Origin: Formivibrio citricus
Lineage (GTDB): Bacteria > Pseudomonadota > Gammaproteobacteria > Burkholderiales > Chitinibacteraceae
DNA length: 64,000 nt
Assembly: GCF_900115065.1 (NCBI RefSeq)
Contig: NZ_FOVE01000017.1
Span: 20,709 to 84,708, forward strand
Direction of reading: 5' to 3'
Both the position numbers and the translations under genes were made by a program. Of the stretch, positions 56,326 to 64,000 are shown one piece after another. The notes beneath the pieces were generated by a model that searched no databases, had not been told where the DNA came from, and was given only the letters and a program-made list of their open reading frames with translations. Every line of letters begins with the position of its first letter. The first letter of the stretch is position 1.

Positions 56326-57261
56326 TCAATTCAAAAGAGCCAGAATGAGCGGTGTGCTCAAGGCTGAGAGAGCTGTAGACAACACCAAGCCGCCCGCCAT
56401 TGGTGCTTCCATTGTCTGAAATGTGCGCGCCATCAGGTAAACATTTACAGCCGTGGAAATCGATGCCAATAGAGTCACAACTTGAGTTTCCATTTTTGGC
56501 AATCCCAATAGGCAAGCAATGCCCAGCACGGCCAATGGATGGGCTACCAGCTTGAATAGGGCAATGACTATGGATTGGCGCAGATCCTTGCCTACTCCGT
56601 ATTCGGCCAGCCCTAATCCAAGTGTAATCAGTGCCATTGGCCCTGCCGTCTGGCTAAGCATGCCTAGGGTGGCGGCAACTGCAGATGGCATTTTCAAACC
56701 CGACACCCCCAAAGCTGTTCCAAGAACAATGGCGACGATGATCGGGTTAATCAGAATGTTCGCAACTGTCTGTCCAAGCCCCTTGATGGAAAAGCTGCCA
56801 TGGATCGACCACTCGATGGAGAGTGTGACCAAAGTCCATAATGTTAGGGAGTTGAATGCTAGCACCAGTACCACTGAGGGCAGGGCGGCATCGCCTAACA
56901 TCAGCTTGGCGATTGGGACGCCTATCATTACGTTGTTTGAAAAAATTCCACCTAACCCAAAGATCGATTGGGCGGCTCCACTTAGCTTGAATACTTTCCA
57001 AGCCACCAACCGTGCCAAGCCAAATACGATGAAGCACCCGCCAAAATAGGCAATTAGCAAGCGAGAATCTACGGCGGGAAGCTTTGAAAAATCGCTCAAG
57101 AGATGGAACAGCATGGCCGGTATGGCCATGTTGAAGACGAAACGCGAAAGCGATTCGGACATGCTCTTGGGCCAGCGACAAAATCGCATGGCGGCATATC
57201 CCACGAAGATCAGGATAAAAAAAGGCGTGGAAAGAGTGACTTGCTGCAACAGGTTGGACAT
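56326..57261 (-). CDS. AEC-family transporter (MdcF-like)
   Basis: 311 residues from MSNLLQQVTL. About ten hydrophobic segments in two halves; family motifs FNMAIPAMLFHLLSDF, GGIFSNNVMIGVPIAKLMLG and ILINPIIVAIVLGTALG. The auxin-efflux-carrier family moves malonate, malate or other small acids across the inner membrane. The substrate is unknown. It lies 256 bases past the mobile-element scar and stands alone; no RBS stands out. Confidence 0.85.
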   Translation of the reverse strand: MSNLLQQVTLSTPFFILIFVGYAAMRFCRWPKSMSESLSRFVFNMAIPAMLFHLLSDFSKLPAVDSRLLIAYFGGCFIVFGLARLVAWKVFKLSGAAQSIFGLGGIFSNNVMIGVPIAKLMLGDAALPSVVLVLAFNSLTLWTLVTLSIEWSIHGSFSIKGLGQTVANILINPIIVAIVLGTALGVSGLKMPSAVAATLGMLSQTAGPMALITLGLGLAEYGVGKDLRQSIVIALFKLVAHPLAVLGIACLLGLPKMETQVVTLLASISTAVNVYLMARTFQTMEAPMAGGLVLSTALSALSTPLILALLN

Positions 57262-57491
57262 GACAGAAACGATGGCAATTATGTATCGGCCGGGCCTAGG
57301 CCGCCCCAAACTGGTGATTAAGGGGATTTGTCACCAGCGTTTACTCAAGGACGACGATCCAAAGCCTCGGTTATAAGCCGAGGGGGAAACATGTTTCTTC
57401 ACCTGCATTTAGCATCAGGTGCGGAGCATTGCGCGAAATGGCGTTGCAGGTCCAAAGGTCAAAACAGGCAAGAATTAGCTTACTGTTGGTT

Positions 57492-58082
57492 TTACTTTGC
57501 AGGATATCCCACCGACTGTGCAAGAATGACCCGTTGATGTTTGTTCAGCTGTAAGGCTGTACTTATGGCGCTGCGGTCTATGGAGCCTCGCACGACACAG
57601 GCCAGATCAAAGGACGCGCAGAAGAGATAGACATTCTGGGCAATAAAGCCGGTATCCGTCCCGCTGTAGAGAGCCTGTCTATCGACGCCTGCATCAATCA
57701 TCCGATCAAGGTTGGCGACATACACAAAGTTCACGGGTACTGTCGAAACGAATTCCTGCTCACCGGTCAGTTGACGGAGGTCTCCTGCCGCGACGGGAAG
57801 CAAAACATGGGTTTGGGCGTCATAGAGATAGGCCCCTTCGGCTATCACCACATAAACATCGATTTCGCGCCAGTCGCGCGCAGACGGCGCCGTCCGTTTT
57901 CCGGAAGCGAGGCGATTGACGCCGGTAGCTGCCCATAGCAGGTTTGACAGCAGCTGCCGCGATAGAGGCTCGCAGCTGAACTCACGTGCAGAGCCGCGGA
58001 CCTTCAGCACTTGCATCAGGGGTTTCCCGCCTTCCGTTTCCGGAGCCGGTAACGTTATTGCAGTATCTAATGTGTGAGCCAT
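57492..58082 (-). CDS. Nitroreductase-family protein (SagB-like)
   Basis: 196 residues from the ATG of MAHTLDTAITLP. FMN-dependent nitroreductase fold: RGSAREFSCEPLSRQLLSNLLWAATGVNR, SARDWREIDVYVV, and GTDTGFIAQNVYLFCASFDLACVVRG. It reduces nitro compounds or quinones, or acts in thiazole/oxazole oxidation as in the SagB group. No substrate can be deduced. It is the only gene between the AEC gene and the divergent binding-protein region. Confidence 0.82.
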   Translation of the reverse strand: MAHTLDTAITLPAPETEGGKPLMQVLKVRGSAREFSCEPLSRQLLSNLLWAATGVNRLASGKRTAPSARDWREIDVYVVIAEGAYLYDAQTHVLLPVAAGDLRQLTGEQEFVSTVPVNFVYVANLDRMIDAGVDRQALYSGTDTGFIAQNVYLFCASFDLACVVRGSIDRSAISTALQLNKHQRVILAQSVGYPAK

Positions 58083-58231
58083 GGTAATCACCGCCTTATC
58101 AACGCATTTTTGGTCAAAAAGCTAGAAGTTCAAAATTTTTGCTGGCCACACCTTCTACAGGGCAAGCAATGCAGCCCCCCGCCCTGCATCAAACGCATAG
58201 CCCGCTCGTTCTGGTGTTTGGTATGTCGTTG

Positions 58232-58283
58232 TTGACACGTTCAGTATCGCATTGTAGTGTTTTTATTGCGAATAATATTTCGC
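58232..58283 (+). promoter_or_regulatory. Promoter and palindrome module, copy 1
   Basis: -35 TTGACA (58232-58237), 17 bases, TAGTGT (58255-58260), then palindrome GCGAATAATATTTCGC (58268-58283) and AATCCGA. The same arrangement recurs at 59354-59406 before the chemoreceptor. The 150-base stretch upstream holds nothing else I can name. Confidence 0.65.
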
Positions 58284-58473
58284 AATCCGATGTTTGGGGT
58301 GTTTGGAGCCTGTTTTCAACCTGTTGCGAGAGGCCATCAGTGCAGGGCTGAAATTCGCTTTCAAGGTGGTTTCTATTATCGGAAACGGGCCAACTACTTG
58401 GTCCAGTTACGCCTCACACCTCAGGATATGAAAATCTTTGCCAGTACGGGCAAAGCACAGGGAAGGGGAACTC

Positions 58474-59256
58474 ATGTCATTCCGGCGTCTGATTCTGACT
58501 TTGACTCTACTGCTTATCTGTTCCCCGGGAATGACAGCGGAGCCGCCATTGATCTTGGCCACGCAAGAATATCCCCCCTACATCATCAATACCGATCAAG
58601 GTGCCCAAGGGCTTGCGGTTGATATCGTCAGGACCGCTTTTTCTCGTATTGGCCAACCGGTCAAGTTCGAGTTTTATCCGTTCGCGCGTGGACTGAACAT
58701 GGTGCTGAACGGCGAAGCGGATGGTTTTTTTAGCATCAAGAAAACGCCAGAGCGGGAAAGTAGCCTGCTGTTTCCAAAAAAAGCGCTGATCAATCAAGAT
58801 TATGTGTTTTTTGTGCGCAAGGATTCGAAGTGGCGCTTTAATGGCAGTCTTGACTCACTGGCCGATGCCCGGATTGGCGTAGTTCATGCCACTTCCTACG
58901 GAAACCGCTTCGATTCCGCCGTGCAGGCAGGCAGGTTCAAAAAGCTGGACCCGGCCAGCAACAACACAATGACTTTCCGTAAGCTGCTTGCAGGCCGGGT
59001 CGATGCCGTCATTTGTAGTCGCCTGGTCGGGCTTTACTATCTCAGAATGTTGAACGGGTTGAACGATGTGGAGGTAAGCGGCCCTCCCATCGAAACAACA
59101 GTCAGCTACATGGTTTTTAGTCGCCACAAAGACTATGCGTCGCTGTCCCGGCATTTTGACCAAGCCATGGAAAGCATGGAACGGGATGGTACGCTTGAAA
59201 AAATGTTTGCTACACACCAGTTGCCCCAAGCCCGCATCCCGCCCAAGCGCAGATAG
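58474..59256 (+). CDS. Periplasmic solute-binding protein, SBP_bac_3 family
   Basis: 260 residues. The ATG at 58474 follows GGAAGGGG. Signal peptide ([19 protein letters not shown]), cut near residue 22. The rest is the two-lobed fold of amino-acid-binding proteins: [52 protein letters not shown]. No ABC permease or ATPase is adjacent. It probably delivers its ligand to a receptor or to a distant transporter. The next gene is a chemoreceptor with a matching promoter, so a sensory role is plausible. Confidence 0.85.
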   Translation: MSFRRLILTLTLLLICSPGMTAEPPLILATQEYPPYIINTDQGAQGLAVDIVRTAFSRIGQPVKFEFYPFARGLNMVLNGEADGFFSIKKTPERESSLLFPKKALINQDYVFFVRKDSKWRFNGSLDSLADARIGVVHATSYGNRFDSAVQAGRFKKLDPASNNTMTFRKLLAGRVDAVICSRLVGLYYLRMLNGLNDVEVSGPPIETTVSYMVFSRHKDYASLSRHFDQAMESMERDGTLEKMFATHQLPQARIPPKRR

Positions 59257-59353
59257 TGCCCACATAGCTCTATCGCCGCGATACATACCCCCCGACCTAG
59301 CTGCCGGTCATCGGCTTGGTAATCGCACGAACCAAGAAATGATTCTGTCGGTG

Positions 59354-59406
59354 TTGACACGCCAATTGCCTCGCTGTAGTGTTTTTTTTCACGAAGAATT
59401 TTTCGC
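59354..59406 (+). promoter_or_regulatory. Promoter and palindrome module, copy 2
   Basis: TTGACA (59354-59359), 17 bases, TAGTGT (59377-59382), then ACGAAGAATTTTTCGC (59391-59406) and AATCCGA. The palindrome is weaker than in copy 1 but at nearly the same distance. Confidence 0.65.
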
Positions 59407-59500
59407 AATCCGAAACTGTGGTTGCCGCTTCCAGGAAAAACATCAAGCGTCCGTCAACCATGGCGAACAAGATCAAGTTGGCGAATCGAGGGAGAGAAAA

Positions 59501-61588
59501 TTGAAAATCACAAGCCGTATCGCAGTGCTTGTTTCCGGTGCATCGCTCTCTTTTTTCGTCGCCTTGGCAATCAGCCTTTGGGGGCTGCACAGCTATCGTA
59601 TGTCGATGGAGTTGGCAATTTCTAACGAAGTTGAATCGATTTTGCTGCTCAATAAAATTCAATCCGCATCATCGCGGAATGGACAACTCGTCCGGGATAT
59701 GGCACTTGCCCCCTCGAACAAATCACTGCCTGAACATGTAAAGCAATCCGAAACTGTACTAACAGCACACGTTTCAAAGCTTCATGAGCAACTCAAAAAT
59801 CGGAACAGCCTGAAAGAACAAGCGGCAGGAATACAGAAGGTCACCACGGAATACTCCCTGCTTAATCAGGAAATAGTCCGGCTCATCGATTCAGGCGCTG
59901 TCGATGATGCGAAAAAGCTTTTGCAACAGAAACATGCCTCAGCCGAGAGGGAGTTGGAGCAACAAGCACTGGCTCTAGCCAAGGCTCTGGATAGCCAGCT
60001 TTTTTTGCAGCGAAACGATGCAGACAAGCAGGCATCGGCAATGTCACAGATAGCGATCATTTGTGCGCTAGCCGCCTCCATTGGGGCCGCCATTTTCCTG
60101 GTTTTTCTGGTGCGCTCGATTTCGCGCGCTATGGCCGACATTCGGAATGGTGTGCAAGCCATTATCGAGGGGGGCGGTGACTTGAGATGCGAACTGAAAG
60201 TAAATGCCAACGATGAATTTGGCCAGCTGGCAAACACAATAAACATGCTGATCTGCTGGCTACGTGAGACGGTTACTTTTCTTTATCGGGATGGTGGTCA
60301 CGTAGCCGTGAAGGTTTGTGAGATGGGCAAAGCAACCCGAACAACAGTTTCGACTGCGATGACGCAAAACGAAGCTGCTGCTGCCGTTGCATCGGCGGCA
60401 GAGGAGATGACCTCATCGTTAAGCAGTGTGGCTGATAACACGCACACCGCAGCCACAGTAGCGGCAACGGTAAATCTGGCCGCCAACACAGGCATGGCAG
60501 CAGTAGAAAAAGCGTGCGAATGCATGGTGCAGATCCGTGAAAGTGTCGAGGTGACAAAGGGTATGGTCAGTCGCCTGACTGATTCATCAATCAAGATCGG
60601 CGAAATCGCAAACATGATCAAGGATATTGCGGATCAGACCAATCTCTTGGCATTAAATGCCGCTATTGAGGCGGCACGGGCGGGCGAACATGGGCGAGGT
60701 TTTGCAGTTGTTGCCGATGAAGTAAAAAGCCTTTCATCTAAAACGGCGCTCTCGACACGCGAGATCAGCGGCATCATCAGGGTTATTCAACAGGAAAGCC
60801 AGCAGGCCTTGATGGCAATGCAAAACGAATATATGCGCGTGGTTGACGGTGTCAATACAGCACAAGGGGCCCGCAATGAGCTGTCACAAATCCTGAGCCT
60901 GGCAGATGAATCGAAGGAAATGATTGAACACATTGCGTCGGCAACAGAAGAGCAAAGCGCGGTCACGGCTGAAATAACAAGAAGGATTCATTGTATTTCC
61001 GATATGGCTAATAGTGTTAGCAGCCAAATGAAGGAAACCGATAATACACTTATGCAGCTCTCCGAAGTGGCTGAAAACATATTCTCTTCTATCGGGCGTT
61101 TCAGTGTGGGTACATACCACGACGAAAAGCGGGCACTTGTCATGAATTTCAGAGACAAGGTTATCGACGCAATAGAGCGGGCAATGGAAAGTGGCTCATT
61201 GTCAATGGAACAACTGTTTTCTCGTAACTACGTTGAAATACCAAATACCTTACCACAAAAATATACAACAGCCTTTGATTCTTTCTTCGATAGAGTAATA
61301 AATCCGATTCAAGAAGAGGTAATGGCAGCAAGTCCTGACATCTTGTCGTTGCTATGTATCGACGAAAAAGGGTATGTGCCAAGTCAGATATCTGCAAATA
61401 AGGCGCGGACCAAGTTGATCCTGAATGATCGTGTGACTCAAAGACATTGCCAGAACACTGGGCCATTCCTGCTGCAGACCTTTGAACGTCCGTCAACCGG
61501 TGAAATCATCATCGATCTATCTTGCCCAATCATCATTCGTGGCAAGCAGTGGGGATTTGTGCGGTGTGGTTACAAGCCGCGCGAGTAA
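59501..61588 (+). CDS. Methyl-accepting chemotaxis protein with C-terminal extra domain
   Basis: 695 residues from a TTG at 59501, six bases after GAGGGAG; the next ATG would remove the first membrane segment. Transmembrane segments at about 7-28 and 187-208 flank a four-helix-bundle-like sensor. A HAMP region and a signalling hairpin with the conserved tip [23 protein letters not shown] follow. About 150 residues follow the hairpin ([50 protein letters not shown]), a Cache-like domain found at the end of some proteobacterial chemoreceptors. It probably senses in both periplasm and cytoplasm. Shares a promoter module with the binding protein upstream. Confidence 0.88.
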   Translation: MKITSRIAVLVSGASLSFFVALAISLWGLHSYRMSMELAISNEVESILLLNKIQSASSRNGQLVRDMALAPSNKSLPEHVKQSETVLTAHVSKLHEQLKNRNSLKEQAAGIQKVTTEYSLLNQEIVRLIDSGAVDDAKKLLQQKHASAERELEQQALALAKALDSQLFLQRNDADKQASAMSQIAIICALAASIGAAIFLVFLVRSISRAMADIRNGVQAIIEGGGDLRCELKVNANDEFGQLANTINMLICWLRETVTFLYRDGGHVAVKVCEMGKATRTTVSTAMTQNEAAAAVASAAEEMTSSLSSVADNTHTAATVAATVNLAANTGMAAVEKACECMVQIRESVEVTKGMVSRLTDSSIKIGEIANMIKDIADQTNLLALNAAIEAARAGEHGRGFAVVADEVKSLSSKTALSTREISGIIRVIQQESQQALMAMQNEYMRVVDGVNTAQGARNELSQILSLADESKEMIEHIASATEEQSAVTAEITRRIHCISDMANSVSSQMKETDNTLMQLSEVAENIFSSIGRFSVGTYHDEKRALVMNFRDKVIDAIERAMESGSLSMEQLFSRNYVEIPNTLPQKYTTAFDSFFDRVINPIQEEVMAASPDILSLLCIDEKGYVPSQISANKARTKLILNDRVTQRHCQNTGPFLLQTFERPSTGEIIIDLSCPIIIRGKQWGFVRCGYKPRE

Positions 61589-61677
61589 TTTATTTCAAAT
61601 TTCAATGCCGGTGCGGCTTGCCTCCATTAGCGGACGCCCTTGGTCCATTTCAAACAAATATTAGAGGAGACTAAATA

Positions 61678-62361
61678 ATGCAGTACATTTTTCCACCAGC
61701 TTCGCCAGTTGCTCTTCCTGTCTTTGGCGAAGATGCGACTTTCCCGGTGCGTCGTGTCTATTGCATCGCTGCAAATTATGCCTTGCATGCAGCGGAATTG
61801 GGCGGAGATGGGCGAGAGCCGCCCGCATTCTTCAGCAAGCCAACTGACGCGCTGGTTCCGGACGGGGGCGTCGTATCCTATCCTCCGCGGACTGAAAACC
61901 TGCAACATGAAGTCGAGTTGGTCGTGGCTATCGGTATGGGGGGCGCAAATATCCCGGTAGAGACGGCACTTGATCATGTATATGGTTATGCGGTGGGAAT
62001 CGATTTAACGCGTCGCGATCTGCAAGCTCAAGCAAAAGCGAAGGGGCGGCCGTGGGAGATGAGTAAAGGATTTGATCATAGTGGCCCTATCAGTGCCATT
62101 GTTCCCGCCACGCGGACTGGTCATCCTGTCAAGGGCAGGATCTGGCTGGCAGTAAATGGAATTGTCAAACAGGACGGGGATCTGGATCAGATGACGTGGA
62201 ATGTGGCTGAGGTGATAGCCAATCTTTCAAGCTTGGTGAAACTCTCCGCCGGGGATCTTATTTTTACGGGGACACCTTCAGGGGTTTCGACTGTGATCCG
62301 TGGTGATCTGCTTGAATGTGGCATAGACAAAGTCGGTCTCTTGAATGCCAAGCTGGTTTGA
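61678..62361 (+). CDS. Fumarylacetoacetate hydrolase family protein
   Basis: 227 residues. FAH fold: VYCIAANYALHAAELG, AFFSKPTDALVPDGG, metal-binding HEVELVVAIG (Glu/Glu) and DLTRRDLQ, then TGTPSGVSTV. These enzymes hydrolyse or decarboxylate oxo acids such as fumarylpyruvate. RBS GAGGAG precedes the start. No aromatic-degradation gene is nearby, so the pathway is unknown. Confidence 0.88.
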   Translation: MQYIFPPASPVALPVFGEDATFPVRRVYCIAANYALHAAELGGDGREPPAFFSKPTDALVPDGGVVSYPPRTENLQHEVELVVAIGMGGANIPVETALDHVYGYAVGIDLTRRDLQAQAKAKGRPWEMSKGFDHSGPISAIVPATRTGHPVKGRIWLAVNGIVKQDGDLDQMTWNVAEVIANLSSLVKLSAGDLIFTGTPSGVSTVIRGDLLECGIDKVGLLNAKLV

Positions 62362-62527
62362 TATTTCGATTGTGACTTTAGCAGCGTGTGATGCTCTTGC
62401 CATATCTTGCAGGGTCAGATAAGGATTTTGCGCATTGCTCTAATTGTCAATATTGACATCGATGGCCAATAGAAAAGAGCGCCTAAAGGCGCTCCTCCAA
62501 TTTGTTTGCGTGACGTTGCGGCGCCTG
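62362..62527. other. Intergenic stretch with terminator; no gene seen
   Basis: Contains a short spacer and the stem GAGCGCC-TAAA-GGCGCTC (62477-62494). Read on the minus strand this is followed by TTTTCT, a terminator for the small gene at 62528-62626. No open frame here has an RBS. Confidence 0.6.
62477..62494 (-). terminator. Terminator of the 32-codon gene
   Basis: 7-bp perfect stem GAGCGCC/GGCGCTC, loop of four, T-rich end TTTTCT on the minus strand, 33 bases past the stop. Confidence 0.75.
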
Positions 62528-62626
62528 TTATTCAGGCTGTCCTTTGTACATCTTTTTCACTGCAAAAACAAAAAGCGAAGTCAGGGGGACGAAGGAAGCT
62601 GCTACAATGAAATTCAAGCCGAACAT
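62528..62626 (-). CDS. Small membrane peptide (32 residues)
   Basis: A short gene of 32 codons that starts MFGLNFIVAASFVPLTSLFV and ends KKMYKGQPE. It has one hydrophobic segment (about residues 3-24) and a basic C-terminus. AGGAG sits six bases before the ATG and a terminator follows 33 bases past the stop, so it has the marks of an independent gene. The function is unknown; its size and topology fit subunits that stabilise membrane complexes or transporters. It is convergent with the FAH gene. Confidence 0.6.
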   Translation of the reverse strand: MFGLNFIVAASFVPLTSLFVFAVKKMYKGQPE

Positions 62627-62868
62627 GATGATCTCCTTTTAAATTTTAAATAAGTCTGTGGCGAAAGCGCTGGTCGCTGCCGTCGTGAACTTTCATGGAT
62701 GTATTATATGTTTTGCTTGAAATATTGCTACGCAATAAGTAACGTAACAAACGTAACTTGACTACATGTTAGGCGTCCTTCCTTTATGGAATTTGCTGCA
62801 TCTCTCGAAGGCAATGGCGTTTGGAGAATAATCAGGTTCTTCATGTAGGGGGCGGAGGGATTGTGACG

Positions 62869-63195
62869 ATGGAAATGATCGAACTGAAAGAAGTAACAGC
62901 AACAATAAAAAATGACAAATTCGGGCCACATATCAGGCTGAATTTTAGTACCGGAGCAGAGGAAGATGACCAAGAGTATGGACTTGACCTTACTTTTGTC
63001 ATGCTTGGGCGATTGCACATCGACTATGAAAATGAGTCTCTCGATAACGTCCATTGTGATAATGATTTTCTGGCGTGGCAGCTTGAATCGTTTACCGGGT
63101 ACAAATATTATTTTTCGGAAGATTTTTGGGTTGGGAAAAACAGAGAAGGCATAAAATCAGCAATCAAGGGCTTGAAAGAAAAAGCTGGTTTGTGA
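62869..63195 (+). CDS. Hypothetical protein
   Basis: 108 residues from the ATG at 62869; a GTG at 62863 and a TTG at 62821 are possible in-frame alternatives, but GGAGG at 62854-62858 favours one of the two later ones. Acidic, with alternating strand pattern (TATIKNDKFGPHIRLNFS, LDLTFVMLGRLHIDYE) and a KNREGIKSAIKGLKEKAGL helix at the end. No family recognised. A/T-richer than its neighbours, so it may be acquired. It ends 50 bases before the groL terminator. Confidence 0.5.
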   Translation: MEMIELKEVTATIKNDKFGPHIRLNFSTGAEEDDQEYGLDLTFVMLGRLHIDYENESLDNVHCDNDFLAWQLESFTGYKYYFSEDFWVGKNREGIKSAIKGLKEKAGL

Positions 63196-63245
63196 GTACT
63201 GCTGAAGCAGAAATAATCGAAAGTTTTAGTAGTCGACTGAAAAAC

Positions 63246-63276
63246 AAAACGCCGTCCCTTGCGGGAACGGCGTTTT
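63246..63276 (-). terminator. Terminator of groL
   Basis: 13-bp stem AAAACGCCGTCCC against GGGAACGGCGTTTT with one bulge and loop TTGC. On the minus strand it precedes GTTTTGTTTT. Confidence 0.88.
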
Positions 63277-63301
63277 GCCAGGTGCTTTGGGTAAAGCGGA
63301 A

Positions 63302-64000
63302 TTACATCATGCCGCCCATGCCACCCATACCGCCCATACCGCCCATGCCGCCCATATCCGGAGCAGCATTTTCTTCCTTCGGCAGTTCGGCCACCATGGC
63401 ATCGGTGGTCAGCATCAGGCCGGCTACGGAAGCAGCGTTCTGCAGTGCGGAACGGGTTACCTTGGTCGGGTCCAGCACGCCCATTTCCACCATGTCGCCA
63501 TAGACGGAGGTCGAAGCGTTGTAGCCGAAGTTGCCCTTGCCTTCCAGCACCTTGTTCACGACCACGGACGGCTCGTCGCCGCAGTTTGCCACGATCTGGC
63601 GCAGCGGGGCTTCGATGGCCTTCAGCACGATCTTGATGCCGGCATCCTGATCGGCGTTGATGCCCTTCAGTTCGGTGATCGCGGAGCGGGCACGCAGCAG
63701 AGCCACACCGCCGCCGGCCACGATGCCTTCTTCCACTGCAGCGCGGGTGGCGTGCAGCGCGTCTTCAACGCGGGCCTTCTTTTCCTTCATTTCGACTTCG
63801 GTCGCAGCGCCAACCTTGATCACGGCCACACCGCCAGCCAGCTTGGCTACGCGCTCTTGCAGCTTTTCGCGGTCGTAGTCGCTGGTCGCGTCTTCGATCT
63901 GCTTGCGGATCAGGGCCACGCGGGTCTTGATGGCGTCTTCCTGGCCTGCGCCGTCGATGATGGTGGTGTTTTCCTTGGCCACTTCGATGCGCTTGGCTTG
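63302..64000 (-). CDS. groL: 60 kDa chaperonin GroEL, C-terminal part (5' cut by window)
   Basis: The frame is open past the right edge. The visible part covers the second half of the intermediate and equatorial domains ([48 protein letters not shown]) and the flexible Gly-Gly-Met tail. It folds proteins in the cytoplasm with GroES and ATP. The normal end and strong terminator show the C-terminus is intact. Confidence 0.96.
   Translation of the reverse strand, partial: QAKRIEVAKENTTIIDGAGQEDAIKTRVALIRKQIEDATSDYDREKLQERVAKLAGGVAVIKVGAATEVEMKEKKARVEDALHATRAAVEEGIVAGGGVALLRARSAITELKGINADQDAGIKIVLKAIEAPLRQIVANCGDEPSVVVNKVLEGKGNFGYNASTSVYGDMVEMGVLDPTKVTRSALQNAASVAGLMLTTDAMVAELPKEENAAPDMGGMGGMGGMGGMGGMM

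Overview
The window reads as a chromosomal segment of a Betaproteobacterium of moderately high G+C, probably a facultative or fermentative one. Supporting genes are a class I PHA synthase with acetyl-CoA acetyltransferase, murJ next to rpsT, recA-recX, lysC, nadC and the C-terminal end of groL. No rRNA or clear taxonomic marker is present, so the family (Neisseriales- or Rhodocyclales-like) is left open.

Layout. 1-6835: a truncated Cache/HAMP protein with a winged-helix-like partner, a divergent cadR/cadA cadmium-zinc-lead efflux pair, and acuI with an AcuR-like TetR gene flanked by two near-identical operator-like repeats. 7010-19489: tRNA-Ser, a PilZ-like protein, an aminotransferase, a YbiT-type ABC-F protein, a K+ channel, phosphomannomutase, nadC, a second aminotransferase, murJ, rpsT and an SqrR/BigR-like ArsR regulator. 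19586-23874: PBP7-type endopeptidase, phaC and phaA.

24085-40670 is the most interesting part. A sigma-54-type promoter precedes a Na+/citrate-malate (2HCT) carrier. NAD malic enzyme follows, then a two-gene [FeFe]-hydrogenase module: a NuoF-tail/GltD fusion flavoprotein and a multi-cluster HydA. The complete maturation set comes next (hydG, an aspartase, hydF, hydE), followed by a DctB/DctD-like sensor and sigma-54 activator. Read together: dicarboxylate or citrate uptake, oxidative decarboxylation to pyruvate plus NADH, and possible disposal of electrons as H2, with the DctBD pair a candidate regulator of the carrier. The carrier, malic enzyme and hydrogenase transcripts are separated by hairpins, so they are adjacent units rather than one proven operon.

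40671-54205 is mostly housekeeping: a mosaic of intergenic repeats, recX-recA with an unusual GAAC-N4-GTTC palindrome over the recA promoter, an orphan sensor kinase, dadA, an lplT/membrane-fusion/RND gene run, alr and lysC. Three tRNA genes (Ser, Arg, Glu) follow at 54266-54555.

54515-63195 looks accessory. A decayed integrative element abuts tRNA-Glu, with a 5'-truncated large serine recombinase fused head to head to a mobilisation-like fragment. Beyond it are an AEC carrier, a nitroreductase, a periplasmic binding protein and a chemoreceptor that share a duplicated promoter/palindrome module, an FAH-family enzyme, a 32-codon membrane peptide with its own RBS and terminator, and an unrecognised small protein. 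The window ends inside groL.
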